From Halichondria panicea (taxonomy: Eukaryota; Porifera; Demospongiae; Suberitida; Halichondriidae): DNA of 64,000 nt. Under the pieces are notes generated by a model. That model worked only from the letters and a program-made list of their open reading frames with translations. It did no database searches and was not told where the DNA came from. Positions 13,014-23,106 of the stretch are shown one piece after another. Positions within the stretch are counted from its first letter, which is position 1. Each line of letters begins with the position of its first letter. The stretch is taken from NCBI RefSeq assembly GCF_963675165.1, contig NC_087379.1:5597442-5661441 (forward strand). The letters are read 5' to 3'. The translations under genes and the position numbers were made by a program.

Positions 13014-13655
13014 CAGTGGATTGCAGTGCACTTGCAACAGAAAATTGCCAAACAGCAAAACCACAATCAGATAAATTATTATGAATATCATTATCAGTTT
13101 TCTGGAGCTACATTGAATTTTCAAGAGTACTTTAACTAATACAGGTAGAAACCATAGAGCCAACTGAAATGACAACCAATTTTTCAGCAGACACTCACTG
13201 AACCTCTCTAGGCATGCCCTCTCCCCCCCAAAGAACGTATTGACATGCATGACATTTGTACTGTACATGCAGTCAGTCAAGTATTCTTGAAATGTATTTC
13301 ATGCATTTCTATATAATTATGTTCATTGACTACTAGGCTACTACTAGGCTTTTCAAGAATGCTATCATAAAGTATCCATTCTGTAGGTATCTATGAGTGA
13401 GACTAATAGGAGTACCCTGAGAATATCTTTATAATCGCATGGAGATGTATGACTGAGCACCTTTTTGGGCTTTAATCCCCCGGGCCCAGCTTGTAGATTG
13501 CTCATACCTGTATACCTTCAGATGTTCAATGAGATTCTACTAAAAAAATCGTTGTAATAAAAGTGCAAGCTGAGCTTAGAATTATTATTGGTGAATTCAT
13601 ATCTGGTGGTTTTGCTGTTAGCAATTTTCTGTTGCAAGTGCACTGCAATCCACTG
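13014..13655 (+). mobile_element. 642-bp foldback MITE with TA flanks
   Basis: The terminal inverted repeat is CAGTGGATTGCAGTGCACTT at the left and its reverse complement at the right, continuing for about 50 bases (AACAGAAAATTGCCAAACAG on the left). TA lies on both sides. The interior shows no gene. Confidence 0.75.
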
Positions 13656-14390
13656 TACTGTTTCAATGTTACAGTGTTGTACAGTGCGTGAGGTGTGTGC
13701 CAAGTTCACCTCCATGCCATTGTCACTGAGGTGACGAGTACTGTCTGAATACTAGCCCTTTACAATCTGATTACAAGTGGTTGTTAACGTGAGCTAGTTT
13801 TGTAGTTGCCTCGATCCCAGGCCACTCTTCACTCAGGGTAGTTCTTTTCTATGAAGGCTGGTGAAGGAGGCTAGTTTTGTAGTAGCTAATAGCAGATTTA
13901 CTTCTGTTGGAAAGTCGCATTTCATTTGCTCACTGTACATGCAGGCGTATAAGTCAGTTGTCATTTGAATATTCCTTCTCTTAATTAGAGTGTGTGAGGA
14001 GGAGGTCAAGGCGAGGATGGGATTGGTGGAGTGTGTCAACCACAACCTAGTGGAGCCGGCCCTACCATCATCTACGAGAAACACGGTGACTATATGTACT
14101 CTGAACCTTCATACCTTGGTTATTACACAGCTAACAAGTATTTAAATCTAGTGCCTGGATAGTCTGTATCTGCAGTTGTATTATATAAGTGAAACCTCCG
14201 AAAATGTGTGCAGCATTTATTTGCGACGTTTTTTTCTCTGTATTGAGCCTGAGGTGGTCCTTTATTCAGTGGTACCTATAATGTAGGAAAGTGATTTTGT
14301 AAACTGAAGCAGTGTCCACACAGAGAGATGTTTAATTGAGTCTCCCTTATTCAGAGGGTCCTTTACAAGAGGTTCCACTGGTATTCATTA

Positions 14391-14425
14391 TGCCTCGGTG
14401 TGCATGCGCAAGCGAGGTATACGGT

Positions 14426-14477
<52 letters not shown>

Positions 14478-15838
14478 CTGCTACAGCTGCTCAAGGATCA
14501 ATGAAGTGCAAGTAAAAGTTTCTATAGGCTTCTAGTCTCATGTTTTCTTGGATTTTGATTCGTGGGTTTGCAAAAGAATGCTTCGTTCTCGAGTTATGCC
14601 TAGTTTTGCTTACTTGGAATGCCATTGCAGCCTTTTCAGAAGCAGTCTGCCCTAAGACCCCCAAGTTTTCAGTATTTGCAAGACAAGACAGGAAATACAT
14701 ACCACAAGTATTTTAATGGTATTCATAAGGATGACATCACAAAAACATTGTTTTAATGAAATTCATAATTATATAATGAGATTCATAATGATCACCCTTA
14801 CAACTCTGTCAGATTGTAGTGAAGGGTGATTTTTTCTGAATTTCCAAAGCTCATAACACAGACCATTTACTGAACTAGAACTTGTTACTAGGAGATAAAT
14901 TAGTTCAATATGGAATGTATTGACTCAGCAAGTTTGGACTGGATTGAGATAGTGTGAACAGCTTGCGCAAACTCTCAAAGTTAGCTCATTCTGAATAATC
15001 TCTGTGGTTGGTGGAACTCATGGCTGCATATCTCCAGATGTGAATGGAACCAGAGACTGCCTAAAGGATCAACTAGTGCATCTGATGCATGTGCATGCTT
15101 AGCAGCAAGCTAGAAGGCTTGAAGTCATTCATGAAGTGTTCTATGCTATTGCCAAGTTGTGTATTTATTTCAAAGTTTGTGTAACTGCTTTGCAAACACC
15201 ATTCATTTGTATGGCATTTACCTTGAATATGTTGTAATTTAGATCCTTTTGATTTGATCAACCAATTTTTAGCTTGCTACGTTGATGGTGAACAGCTTGC
15301 TCAAACTCTCGAACTTTCCGCAATCGTTTTCACAACTTAATGCCAGTTTGACCCAAATTCATATTTTAAAGTGTTTATCGTATGTTAAACTGTCTTCTTA
15401 TTACATATTTCAACTTAGATAGCTCTAAAAACCTTTACTTTTATCAGAAACAAAGAAAAACTGTTCTCATTAATATATTCATGAGGCAACTTGTAGCACT
15501 TCCTGTCTTACAACATTTGGGGTCTTAGGGCAGACTGAAGAGCACGTAGCCAAACTTGTTTACTGAGTGTTGCTACTCTACTTGTAGTTAGCTCTGCACT
15601 AGAACGCTAGCTATTGGTAGCTGCAAGAGTGAAAAGAGAGCTGCAGAGCCGCTGCGCTGATGGCAGTCATTAATTTTAGACTTGAACTTGGCATCGATCG
15701 TTTTTAACAACAATCATGGTCGATCATTACCCACTCTTTGAGTTTGCATACAGCAAATTGAAAAAATGTTCATCATGTGTATAAAATTAAGCTATTAGTA
15801 GCCTTATGTTATGTAGCTTTGGCATCTCCACCGAGGCA
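14391..15838 (+). mobile_element. about 1.45-kb foldback element with (GT)n
   Basis: The ends are TGCCTCGGTG and CACCGAGGCA. Inside, CAGTCTGCCCTAAGACCCCC (about 14643) is the inverse of a stretch at about 15520, so the element folds back. A (GT)n tract lies at 14427-14475. A diverged relative lies near 25955-26340 in the same orientation. No transposase is seen. Confidence 0.55.
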
Positions 15839-15936
15839 TCAGCACCTGCGGTGCTTTCATATTGATGTTGGTACTGTGTTTCCTGTGTATAGGTGAGTAT
15901 GTTGCACAGATCAATTAAGTTCACTCTGCTGCTAAT

Positions 15937-16083
15937 GGCAAAATATTCGTGGTTGAAGGTCTAAATATTTTACCCACGAATGAAGCGACCTTGCAGTGCA
16001 AGCTCCAACCACGAAAATATTACCCACGAACAATATTGCTGAACCACGAATATTTTGTTCCTTGAAAATTACCCACTATACGG
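15937..16083. mobile_element. fragment of the CCGTATA MITE family
   Basis: Several alternating inverted words (ATTCGTGGTTG, ACCACGAAAATATTACCCAC) end in AAAATTACCCACTATACGG, the family terminus. The left terminus is missing. The nearest relative is the element starting at 50094. Confidence 0.55.
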
Positions 16084-16871
16084 TAATATAATTTGATTGT
16101 GCGTTAGGTTTTGTCTTTCAAAGTTACACTTGAATTATAATGTACTGATCTGATCCTGTACTTTGTTTCGAGCGAAGCGAGGTTATGTTTGGGTCCTATC
16201 GAGATTTTCTGTGGTGGTGGTGGCAGTGGTGGTGGTGGTTGACGTCGAGGCAAAAGGAGCTCTACCTGGACTTCTGGTGAACATGTAGGCTTTGATATTT
16301 GGCGTGGAGTCTTGGCAGATGCTGAGGGACGTCGACTCACAGTCTTAGACCTCAGCAACAGCCAGGAGTGGCTAAACCGGTGCCTGGACGATCGACTAAC
16401 TTTCTTGTGTGTCAACCATTAGACGTCTTTACCAGATTGAATGCTTATATAGACCTAGCTTTATTCTTATGTGACGATTATTAGGTCCAGATCAGAGCCA
16501 GAGAACAAGTCTGATAAACTATATGTGTGCGCATGCATAGCGAGGTTTGCACTCCAGTGTATACCTAGTTTTATTAATCTCTGTCACTGTAAAATTGCAC
16601 AACTAGCAATAATAGAACTGACAATCTTTATCAAATCACAAAAAGAAACGAAGAGACTGTACCCTGCTGCTGGGGCAACTCAAAGCTCCTGTGAAACAAC
16701 TAGCAACTCCAAGGAATATGCATGACATTGCTATATAGATTCTAGTAAGTGTTCAAGCATTACCAATAAAATGGTAAACATAATTTCATAATAAAATTAA
16801 GAAGGCAATAAGAATAGATCTTGAGGAAGGGAAAACAAAGTACGTGCGTGTCTTGTCTATCCATCAGGAAC
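16084..16871. other. no intact gene; degenerate relic
   Basis: A GGT-triplet-rich stretch lies at about 16212-16240. A very decayed copy of the 3' text of copies 1 and 2, including a death-exon remnant, lies at about 16590-16775 (AACTAGCAATAATAGAACTG; TGTTCAAGCATTACCAATAA). Otherwise I see nothing. Confidence 0.4.
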
Positions 16872-16958
16872 ATGGACATACACATTGCTGCCTGTGACGG
16901 TGACTTGAGTGCTGTGCAAGCTGCCGTAAAGAGAGGAGATGATGTAAACAGTATGGAA
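16872..16958 (+). pseudogene. first exon of copy 3 of the ANK/ZU5 family
   Basis: The exon reads MDIHIAACDGDLSAVQAAVK then RGDDVNSME and ends at a GTAAGC donor, closely matching exon 1 of copies 2 and 4 (GDLSALQDAIKRGEDVNS). The next recognisable exon of this copy is at 34240, about 17 kb away. It may still be spliced, but the downstream part is broken, so I treat the copy as a pseudogene. Confidence 0.6.
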
Positions 16959-16978
16959 GTAAGCTGGTTTTGTGGTAG

Positions 16979-17424
16979 TCTCATGAATCAGCCGCCCTTC
17001 CACGGAGAATCCATCTGAGCACTTTAGTCCAGAGGTCATTGCACAATGGAATGTTAATTGTCATTACGTTAGTGTCAAAACTAATTATTTTCCAACACAT
17101 GCAAAGGTCAACCGCGAACGTTTGACTAGCAGCTATGAATTTTTGTTTGGCTTGCTCCAAGAACGTTGCTAAAGGAACTAAAAAGGGTCGCACAGGACCG
17201 CACTAGTCAACTCCACTTATTATAGCTCCTTGACTGGCGAACAGTATAGCCACAGTTATAGGCTGACTATAGCGCTATCTATAAATGCGTCCTACTGTAC
17301 AGAACGCATACGCTTCTTGTCATTCTTTTTCAATCCCCTTGATCTCATTGGTCAGGTCGAATTAAAAAGTTCAGTCTAAAGTGCTCTGACAAACTCTCCG
17401 TGGATGGGCGGCTGATTCATGAGA
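16979..17424 (+). mobile_element. 446-bp foldback MITE in intron 1 of copy 3
   Basis: Left end TCTCATGAATCAGCCGCCC and right end GGGCGGCTGATTCATGAGA are exact inverses. The outer text resumes as in the intron of copy 2 (TTTTGTGGGT). A target duplication is not clear. Confidence 0.7.
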
Positions 17425-17561
17425 CTAGTTTTGTGGGTCTGATGTCAGTATAGAGCTGAAGCTGTGAAAGTCTGTTGGTAGCTGTTGTGCTTTTAGCAAA
17501 GAATTTTTAAATGCAAATAATTATTGGCTGTCTACATCCCTGTAACTATAGCCTAAACTAT

Positions 17562-17680
17562 ACTGTCTCATTAGCAGTTAAAGCAGTCCATGAAAGTGTC
17601 TCCAACAGCTCATTTTTGCGCACACACACACACAATCACTCTACCCCTGCTGCGCACTGCACACACACGGGATAAGTATA
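17562..17680 (+). repeat. direct repeat, left copy (about 110 bp)
   Basis: ACTGTCTCATTAGCAGTTAA through ATCACTCTACCCCTGCTGCG recurs in the same orientation at 34056-34175 with scattered differences. The pair brackets the 16-kb block that separates exon 1 from the rest of copy 3. Confidence 0.75.
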
Positions 17681-19861
17681 TTGCATGCATGGTGGTGTGC
17701 TTTAGACCACGCACCATGCAGCCTATATAATTATTATGACATAAAACGTTCACCCACCCCATTATCACATCACGTGTACACACATGCACATACGCAGTAT
17801 TACATCACGTATTATATAAGGTAAACCATGCATGCATAATAATTATATCTACACGTATATACAGTCAATGAGCTGTTACAAAGTAGCCTCATGCACACAC
17901 ATGCATGCTGGCGCAGTTCAAAATGATAGAAACCTTAATTTGACTTCAACTGCATGTGTATACAGACAGCTATACAATCATGGTACAATCATAATGTATA
18001 GCAATCGTTATAATTATGTAGCATAATTATATTATGTACACAACACATCTTCACTCTAGGTGCGCTTGTGTAAATCTAAGGTCACACATGCATTGTCTGG
18101 TCTGCTGGTTCAGCTTGTTTATGAGACATTTAGTCTGTTCTGCTGCTTATGAGTCCCTGGGGTTTTCCCTGGTCTTGGCCATGTATTGGTTACACTGTAA
18201 ATGTGGTTTGTGAAACTAACACCATGCACATGTAGTGTCATGTGTTAATTTATAATTGACTACTATAATTATATAGACTCTATAGCAGATAAGTGGGATG
18301 TCAGACTCTTAGTTATAGGGCCATGACATGCACCAGCGGCTGCCGCGCTGCATGCATGTACTGAATATAGCTATATTTACCTGGATACCATGGAACAACG
18401 TCGTACACTTTTACCAGATCATCGATTCGGCACCTGCATGTGTGTTTATTTTGCTATAGGGCCAGACGTTGTCACTCCGACCTATATATTGTGCATGCGT
18501 GTATAACAGTCAGCAAGGTGACCTAGGACATACACCCCATATATAGCCTCCCCAGGGGGATATACCATGCAGTATAGAAAATGCATGCAACAATGGCAGT
18601 TAATTGTGGCAACAGTATACATTCCATGCAGGTCTTCCTATAATAATTATACTCTGTGAGAACGGACTACATATAGGTGAGAGTGCACTATGACTTTAAT
18701 ATTGTAATAGTAGATGCCACATTGTCTGCATGCATGGTAAGCATGATAATTATGTCATGGGAATTTTCATTTCACTTGTTTGTGCAGCAGCTGTGTGAGC
18801 TCGCGGCCACGCACATGGGATTTAACCAGGGAAAACACCCCAAGTCCCATGTTGCCATACATGCACACAGCTGCAAACATATCAAATCTGAGTGAACATG
18901 CCCTCACCTCTGTTTACTATGCATGCAGACAATGTGGCATCTACTACTATAATCCAGAGTCCCTGAATGGGTTTGCTGTGTATAGATCTTTATATATAAT
19001 TATCAGTACGAATAATGATGGTCAATGATTAACTATTTAAATCGCAACTCATTGATTTAAATGTTGTGTGCATGATGGGATAGTATTTAGCTATTATATG
19101 CCTCTGCTGTTTTTCTTGTGTGTGAGGTGTATTTGTCTAGTTGATCTTCATGCATGCATGCGACGTCTTATATATAATTGTACCGTATTATTAGAATATT
19201 TGCATGCAGGTGAAAAACTATTGCGAATCAGCGAAATCAGCAGAAAATTTGACCCTTTGCGATCTAACTATTACATTCTGGCAAGGATCGTGTGTATTTA
19301 CATGTAATAATTTAGGTTTTGCGATTTTATTGTTACGAATTGATCAACCCTCACAAAGTTCGCATATGTGCTTGATGCTCACAAAAATATTCTAGTAACA
19401 CGGTATAGGCTATATATACGAGAAATTAATTGCCCCTAGCTGGTTCAAATTTTACTGTCGATCCAGATCGATGTACATGTGATATAAGCACTCCAGAGCA
19501 ATAAAAAAAAACTGCATGGTCTTGCATGGTCTTGTATCTCACTGCTCATATGCAATATTGATGACCAACAAGTTATAGCACATAATTAGTATCAACATAC
19601 TAACTAATTATTATTGCAAGCGGCTATCATATCGCATTTTGTATCGCACAATTAATTAGAAGCCGATCCCCATTGAAATCGCAGCATTTAGTAATAAGTT
19701 AATTGCATAAAGCAGGAGCCTTTAATTTATAATAGATCTGTAAAATGTGATTATTGTTCTTTAGGGTGCACTTTAATCAAAACTTAGATCTACCTTGTTT
19801 GCGGTTAGATGACATACAAACGGAATAGCTCCACCCCCTCTTACCCAGACACTGCAAAACG
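17681..19861. other. no gene seen
   Basis: AT-rich sequence with many short palindromic words (GCATGCAT, ATAATTAT) and CA-rich patches. The only defined item is the MITE at 19183-19403. Confidence 0.5.
19183..19403 (+). mobile_element. 221-bp MITE, CCGTATTA family
   Basis: It starts CCGTATTATTAGAATATTT and ends ATATTCTAGTAACACGG, with TA on both sides. A relative in the opposite sense lies at 49060-49263 inside a CHD4 intron; both share an interior with AACTATTGCGAATCAGC-like text. Confidence 0.75.
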
Positions 19862-19868
19862 TATAAAA
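19862..19868 (+). promoter_or_regulatory. TATA box for the 215-aa gene
   Basis: TATAAAAG stands 74 bases before the ATG at 19936, leaving room for a start site near 19890 and a short leader. A C-rich stretch (CTCCACCCCCTC) lies just upstream. Confidence 0.6.
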
Positions 19869-19935
19869 GGCATGCAATAATTCATGAATCATCTCTGACA
19901 ATCGACAAAGAGGCAGAAAACTGAAGCAGATAACT

Positions 19936-20583
19936 ATGGCAACAACAAAACCATCAAAGCAGCAGATCTCAGCAGCTATAGACACTTTGGCAGAGTGGTT
20001 TCCAGAAGAGGCTACCAACTTGAAAAGTAATCGGGATGCCATCATATCTTACCATGATGGTGATGCTAATCCAGCACTGGAATCCTCACTCAGCCGTGTT
20101 GAGAAGAATGAGGTTGAACTTGCTGTCGAAATCCCCAAATTAACGCCTTGCGAAGAAGCCTGTAGTGTTGTGGTTGTGGATGTGATTTTTTTTTGCTTTG
20201 GCCTGGTCGGGCTGCACGTGTCCAATCAGGAACGACTAACTCGAGCAATTATCCAAGAAATGGGAGGTGAAACTCTACGTGGTTTGGCACGAGCTATTCA
20301 TGCTTTTAGTACCGCTGACGGTGCCATCAATAAAGCGAAAGCCCTCTTCACTCTTGCTGGTCAAATCTTCAAAGCTGGTGGCTTCAAAGCTGCATTTAAG
20401 GTGATCAAGAGTGAAATGAGTTGGTGGGATTGGGTAAAAACAGGTGTTATAGCCGTCGCTCAAATTGTGGCGTGGTTTGCAACCGATGGTGTCGCATTTG
20501 TTGCAGAAGCAGCACTGACCATTATGTCTGCCGAACAACTAATTGAGGATGCAGTAAAAGCTGGTCAAGCGTGCTCTCAGTGA
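19936..20583 (+). CDS. intronless 215-aa protein of unknown function with hydrophobic segments
   Basis: A single open frame starts at MATTKPSKQQISAAIDTLAE and ends at a TGA, with no intron signs. I do not recognise the family. Residues about 74-94 form a strongly hydrophobic stretch (VVVVDVIFFCFGLVGLHV). Residues about 172-207 form a second hydrophobic region (VIAVAQIVAWFATDGVAFVA) after a Trp-rich turn (MSWWDWVK). Residues 136-160 have a regular, amphipathic Ala/Lys/Phe pattern (AKALFTLAGQIFKAGGFKAA). No signal peptide is evident. It lies alone inside the large insert that splits copy 3 and has its own TATA box. Options are a lineage-specific gene, a horizontally acquired gene, or cargo of a mobile element. 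Codon use looks normal for coding DNA. Confidence 0.7.
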   Translation: MATTKPSKQQISAAIDTLAEWFPEEATNLKSNRDAIISYHDGDANPALESSLSRVEKNEVELAVEIPKLTPCEEACSVVVVDVIFFCFGLVGLHVSNQERLTRAIIQEMGGETLRGLARAIHAFSTADGAINKAKALFTLAGQIFKAGGFKAAFKVIKSEMSWWDWVKTGVIAVAQIVAWFATDGVAFVAEAALTIMSAEQLIEDAVKAGQACSQ

Positions 20584-20763
20584 ATTGACACTGCATGGTT
20601 TTGCAGAAGTGAAAAATAAGACAATATTATAGAACACAATGCAGCTGTGCATATATTAGTAGATTTTAGCGGCTATATTATTAGTTTATATTATAGGCTT
20701 GCAAATATTTCTTTTATATTGATAGCGCTAAATTTCTAAATTTGAATTTGCCGCTGCATGCAT

Positions 20764-20957
20764 GCACGGATGGGCGAGCAGTGTATATCTGCGTTGCACC
20801 CGTATCACTATAGAGGGACCTCAAAGTGCACGGATGCATTGGGCGAGCAGTGTATATCTGCGTTGCACCCGTATCACTAGAGGGACCTCAAAGTGCACGG
20901 ATGGGCAAGCAGTGTATATCTGCGTTGCACCCATATCACTAGAGGGACCTCAAAGTG
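20764..20957 (+). repeat. three tandem copies of a 62-66-bp unit
   Basis: The unit GCACGGATGGGCGAGCAGTG ... TATCACTAGAGGGACCTCAA occurs three times in a row with few differences, about 180 bases after the stop of the 215-aa gene. The second unit has a small insertion. Confidence 0.9.
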
Positions 20958-21750
20958 CTATAGTGAAAAATAAATGAGGGGGAGTCCCATATCGCTTCTA
21001 TATACATGCACCAGTGTCGCAGGATTCAGTTACCCCCGGTCACTATACTTATACTCCTCTACCTCTGAGCCACAGCCAGCCTTGACTATACAGAGCAAGA
21101 ATTTGACTGCATTGTTTGACCCCATGAACATGTAATAAGTCTACTAGGTCTATATAGCTATAGCTCAGCACAAAACAAAACTGTTCATTGCATCTGTATT
21201 GGCATTTGCTATTTTGCTGTTCAATAATTATGATTAATAACAGTGCCATGCAGTATAGGGAGTAAAAATATGAGCCATATTCCCTGGAAGTAAAATATGG
21301 CTCATATTCACTAGAAATCACGTAGGATACAGAAAATAAACAAGATGCATGCTCATTCACCCCGTGTGTTGCACAGCGGCAAAATGGATACAATACTGTT
21401 TACCATAATCAGGGGCGTTTCTAGAGATTGAAGCAGAGGGGTGCTCAAGAGCACAGAAAAAATGAGGTCGTGCGCATAGCGCGCGCGATTTTCCTCCTCC
21501 GCATTTATTGCGGTGCGTCTTTTACATGAATAGCGTGACAATAAGACATAATTATGAGTCAGTCATCTTGTAGGATCTCCATGCACTATTCCCCTGGAGT
21601 ACATCCTAGCAAACTGGTCAATCACTGCAATGGGGATGTCCAGTCAGTCTAGTGTTAGTCATTGCTTCACACACTTCACAGTATCTCTCAGTGGAGCAAG
21701 AGGTGACTTAGCCTCGATTCCAGGCCGCTTGAACAAGGCGGCCTGGTATA
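20958..21750. other. no gene seen
   Basis: A short inverted pair (ATATGAGCCATATTCCCTGG / TAAAATATGGCTCATATTCA) lies at about 21266-21311. From about 21711, GCCTCGATTCCAGGCC hairpin text begins, which recurs inverted near 33643-33681. Confidence 0.4.
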
Positions 21751-22514
21751 GCCTCGTTCCCAGGCCTTACTTTTTCTTGCTGTTGTCACTGTTCATCCAT
21801 AAACATAAGAAAGACATAGTGAGGCAGCAAAGAAAGAAATGGGCGTACAATTAAGAAAACGTAAGGCCTGGTTTGGGAAATCGCGTGATCCACAAGGATT
21901 TTTATGAACGTGGGCGATATGTAGCCCACAATCGTGACGTAAGGTATTCTCCCACGCATTCCGAGTAAGACTGTACTGCACTGTACTGCACTGAGACAAC
22001 CACCAAGCTGTGCTGCAAGTCAGATCAGAGAACCAGCGTGGCCAGCTCTGGTGGCAGTAGCTACCTGCTATATGATAATGATGACTAAGCTATTCTACTA
22101 TAGCATGTAGAAAGACACAAGAAAAGGTAATAGTGATAGAATCTAAACACACAATCTAGACTAGTAGATCATCTAGCTAAGCCTAAGGTATAGCTAGCTA
22201 TAGTGCTTGCAAACTTCCAGTTCCAAGTCCATGTCCAGCTTGCAGCAGGCAAAGTTTTACTAGTCGTAGACCTCTGCGTGGGCAGTCCAACATCTCTAGC
22301 TCAGTATGCCCACGCTCATTTTCACCCTTCTACCACCCTTCTACCCTCACGCGACTTCCCGATACAGGCTCTCCTTTTTCCTAACTTTACGTCTATTTCT
22401 TTCTTTATTCCTCCAATTAATACCGTATTTTATCTCATTGAACGAATAATACAGTATTTTATCTTATTGAACGATTGTGATAAAGAACAGAAAAAGGAGA
22501 GCCTGTGTAGAGGC
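21751..22514 (+). mobile_element. 764-bp foldback element, AGCCTC family
   Basis: It lies between TA dinucleotides with ends GCCTCGTTCCCAGGC and GCCTGTGTAGAGGC. The interior (GGCCTGG...AAATCGCGTGATCC; ...GACTTCCCGATACAGGCTCT) matches the element at 47461-48200. No coding capacity. Confidence 0.6.
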
Positions 22515-22537
22515 TAGGCCTGGTATACCTTGTATTA

Positions 22538-23106
22538 GCCTCGATTTAAGGCCGATTAAAATACGGCCTGGTACCTATTGCAGGGGTGATAGTGCGCATG
22601 CGCTTCAAATTACCCGAACGTAAAACCTTAGTAAATTATCCGGAAATTAGTCCGTTTACTAAGAATATGTTCCGTAATACTTTATCTCAAAGACTGAGTT
22701 CTGTGAAGCTGTGGCTTATGCCGTCTATTGCGTTGGTCTAGAAGGCTTGAACACTAGTTTTAAGACAGAAGAGGCTCTCATCTACGTCTAGGATGGTCCT
22801 ATAGCCGGGTTGTCTTTGCGAGTGGCAATTTGAGGCACCACACACTTCCCATAGCCTGTACAGATCCAAGGTAAGACATCCTGACCATACAACCGTCATA
22901 GAGGTAGATGAGAACCTCTTCTGGCTTCAGACTAGTGTGAAAGCCTTCTGGAACAACGCAATAGAGAGCTAAGCTGATGTTACAAAGATAGAAAATAGAT
23001 GAAGAAATAGGGGATTCCCCAGATTCTGGTGAATAAACTAACGCATGCGCACTATCACCCCTGCAATAGGTACCAGGCCGTATTTTAATCAGCCTTGAAT
23101 CGAGGC
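22538..23106 (+). mobile_element. 569-bp near-palindromic foldback element
   Basis: Left end GCCTCGATTTAAGGCCGATT continues through CCTGGTACCTATTGCAGGGG. The right end is its inverse, about 65 bases long with minor differences. TA lies on both sides. The middle parts are also inverted (ACACTAGTTTTAAGACAGAA against a stretch at about 22935). Confidence 0.75.

Larger units (their letters stand above)
12977..15858. other. insertion absent after copy 1
   Basis: After copy 1 the text ...CTGATAATGCAT runs directly into TCATATTGATGTTGG (about 3450). After copy 2 these two pieces lie 2.9 kb apart. The extra DNA contains two foldback elements and unassigned sequence (13656-14390). A short stretch at about 13990-14085 reads openly as VCEEEVKARMGLVECVNHNL but I cannot support a gene from it. 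Confidence 0.6.

Noticed and set aside
13990-14085. Exon-like stretch VCEEEVKARMGLVECVNHNL
   Set aside because: It has plausible codons but no clear acceptor or donor and no partner exon nearby; could be a relic.
14427-14475. CRISPR-like or regulatory array in GT-rich DNA
   Set aside because: It is a plain dinucleotide microsatellite within a foldback element.
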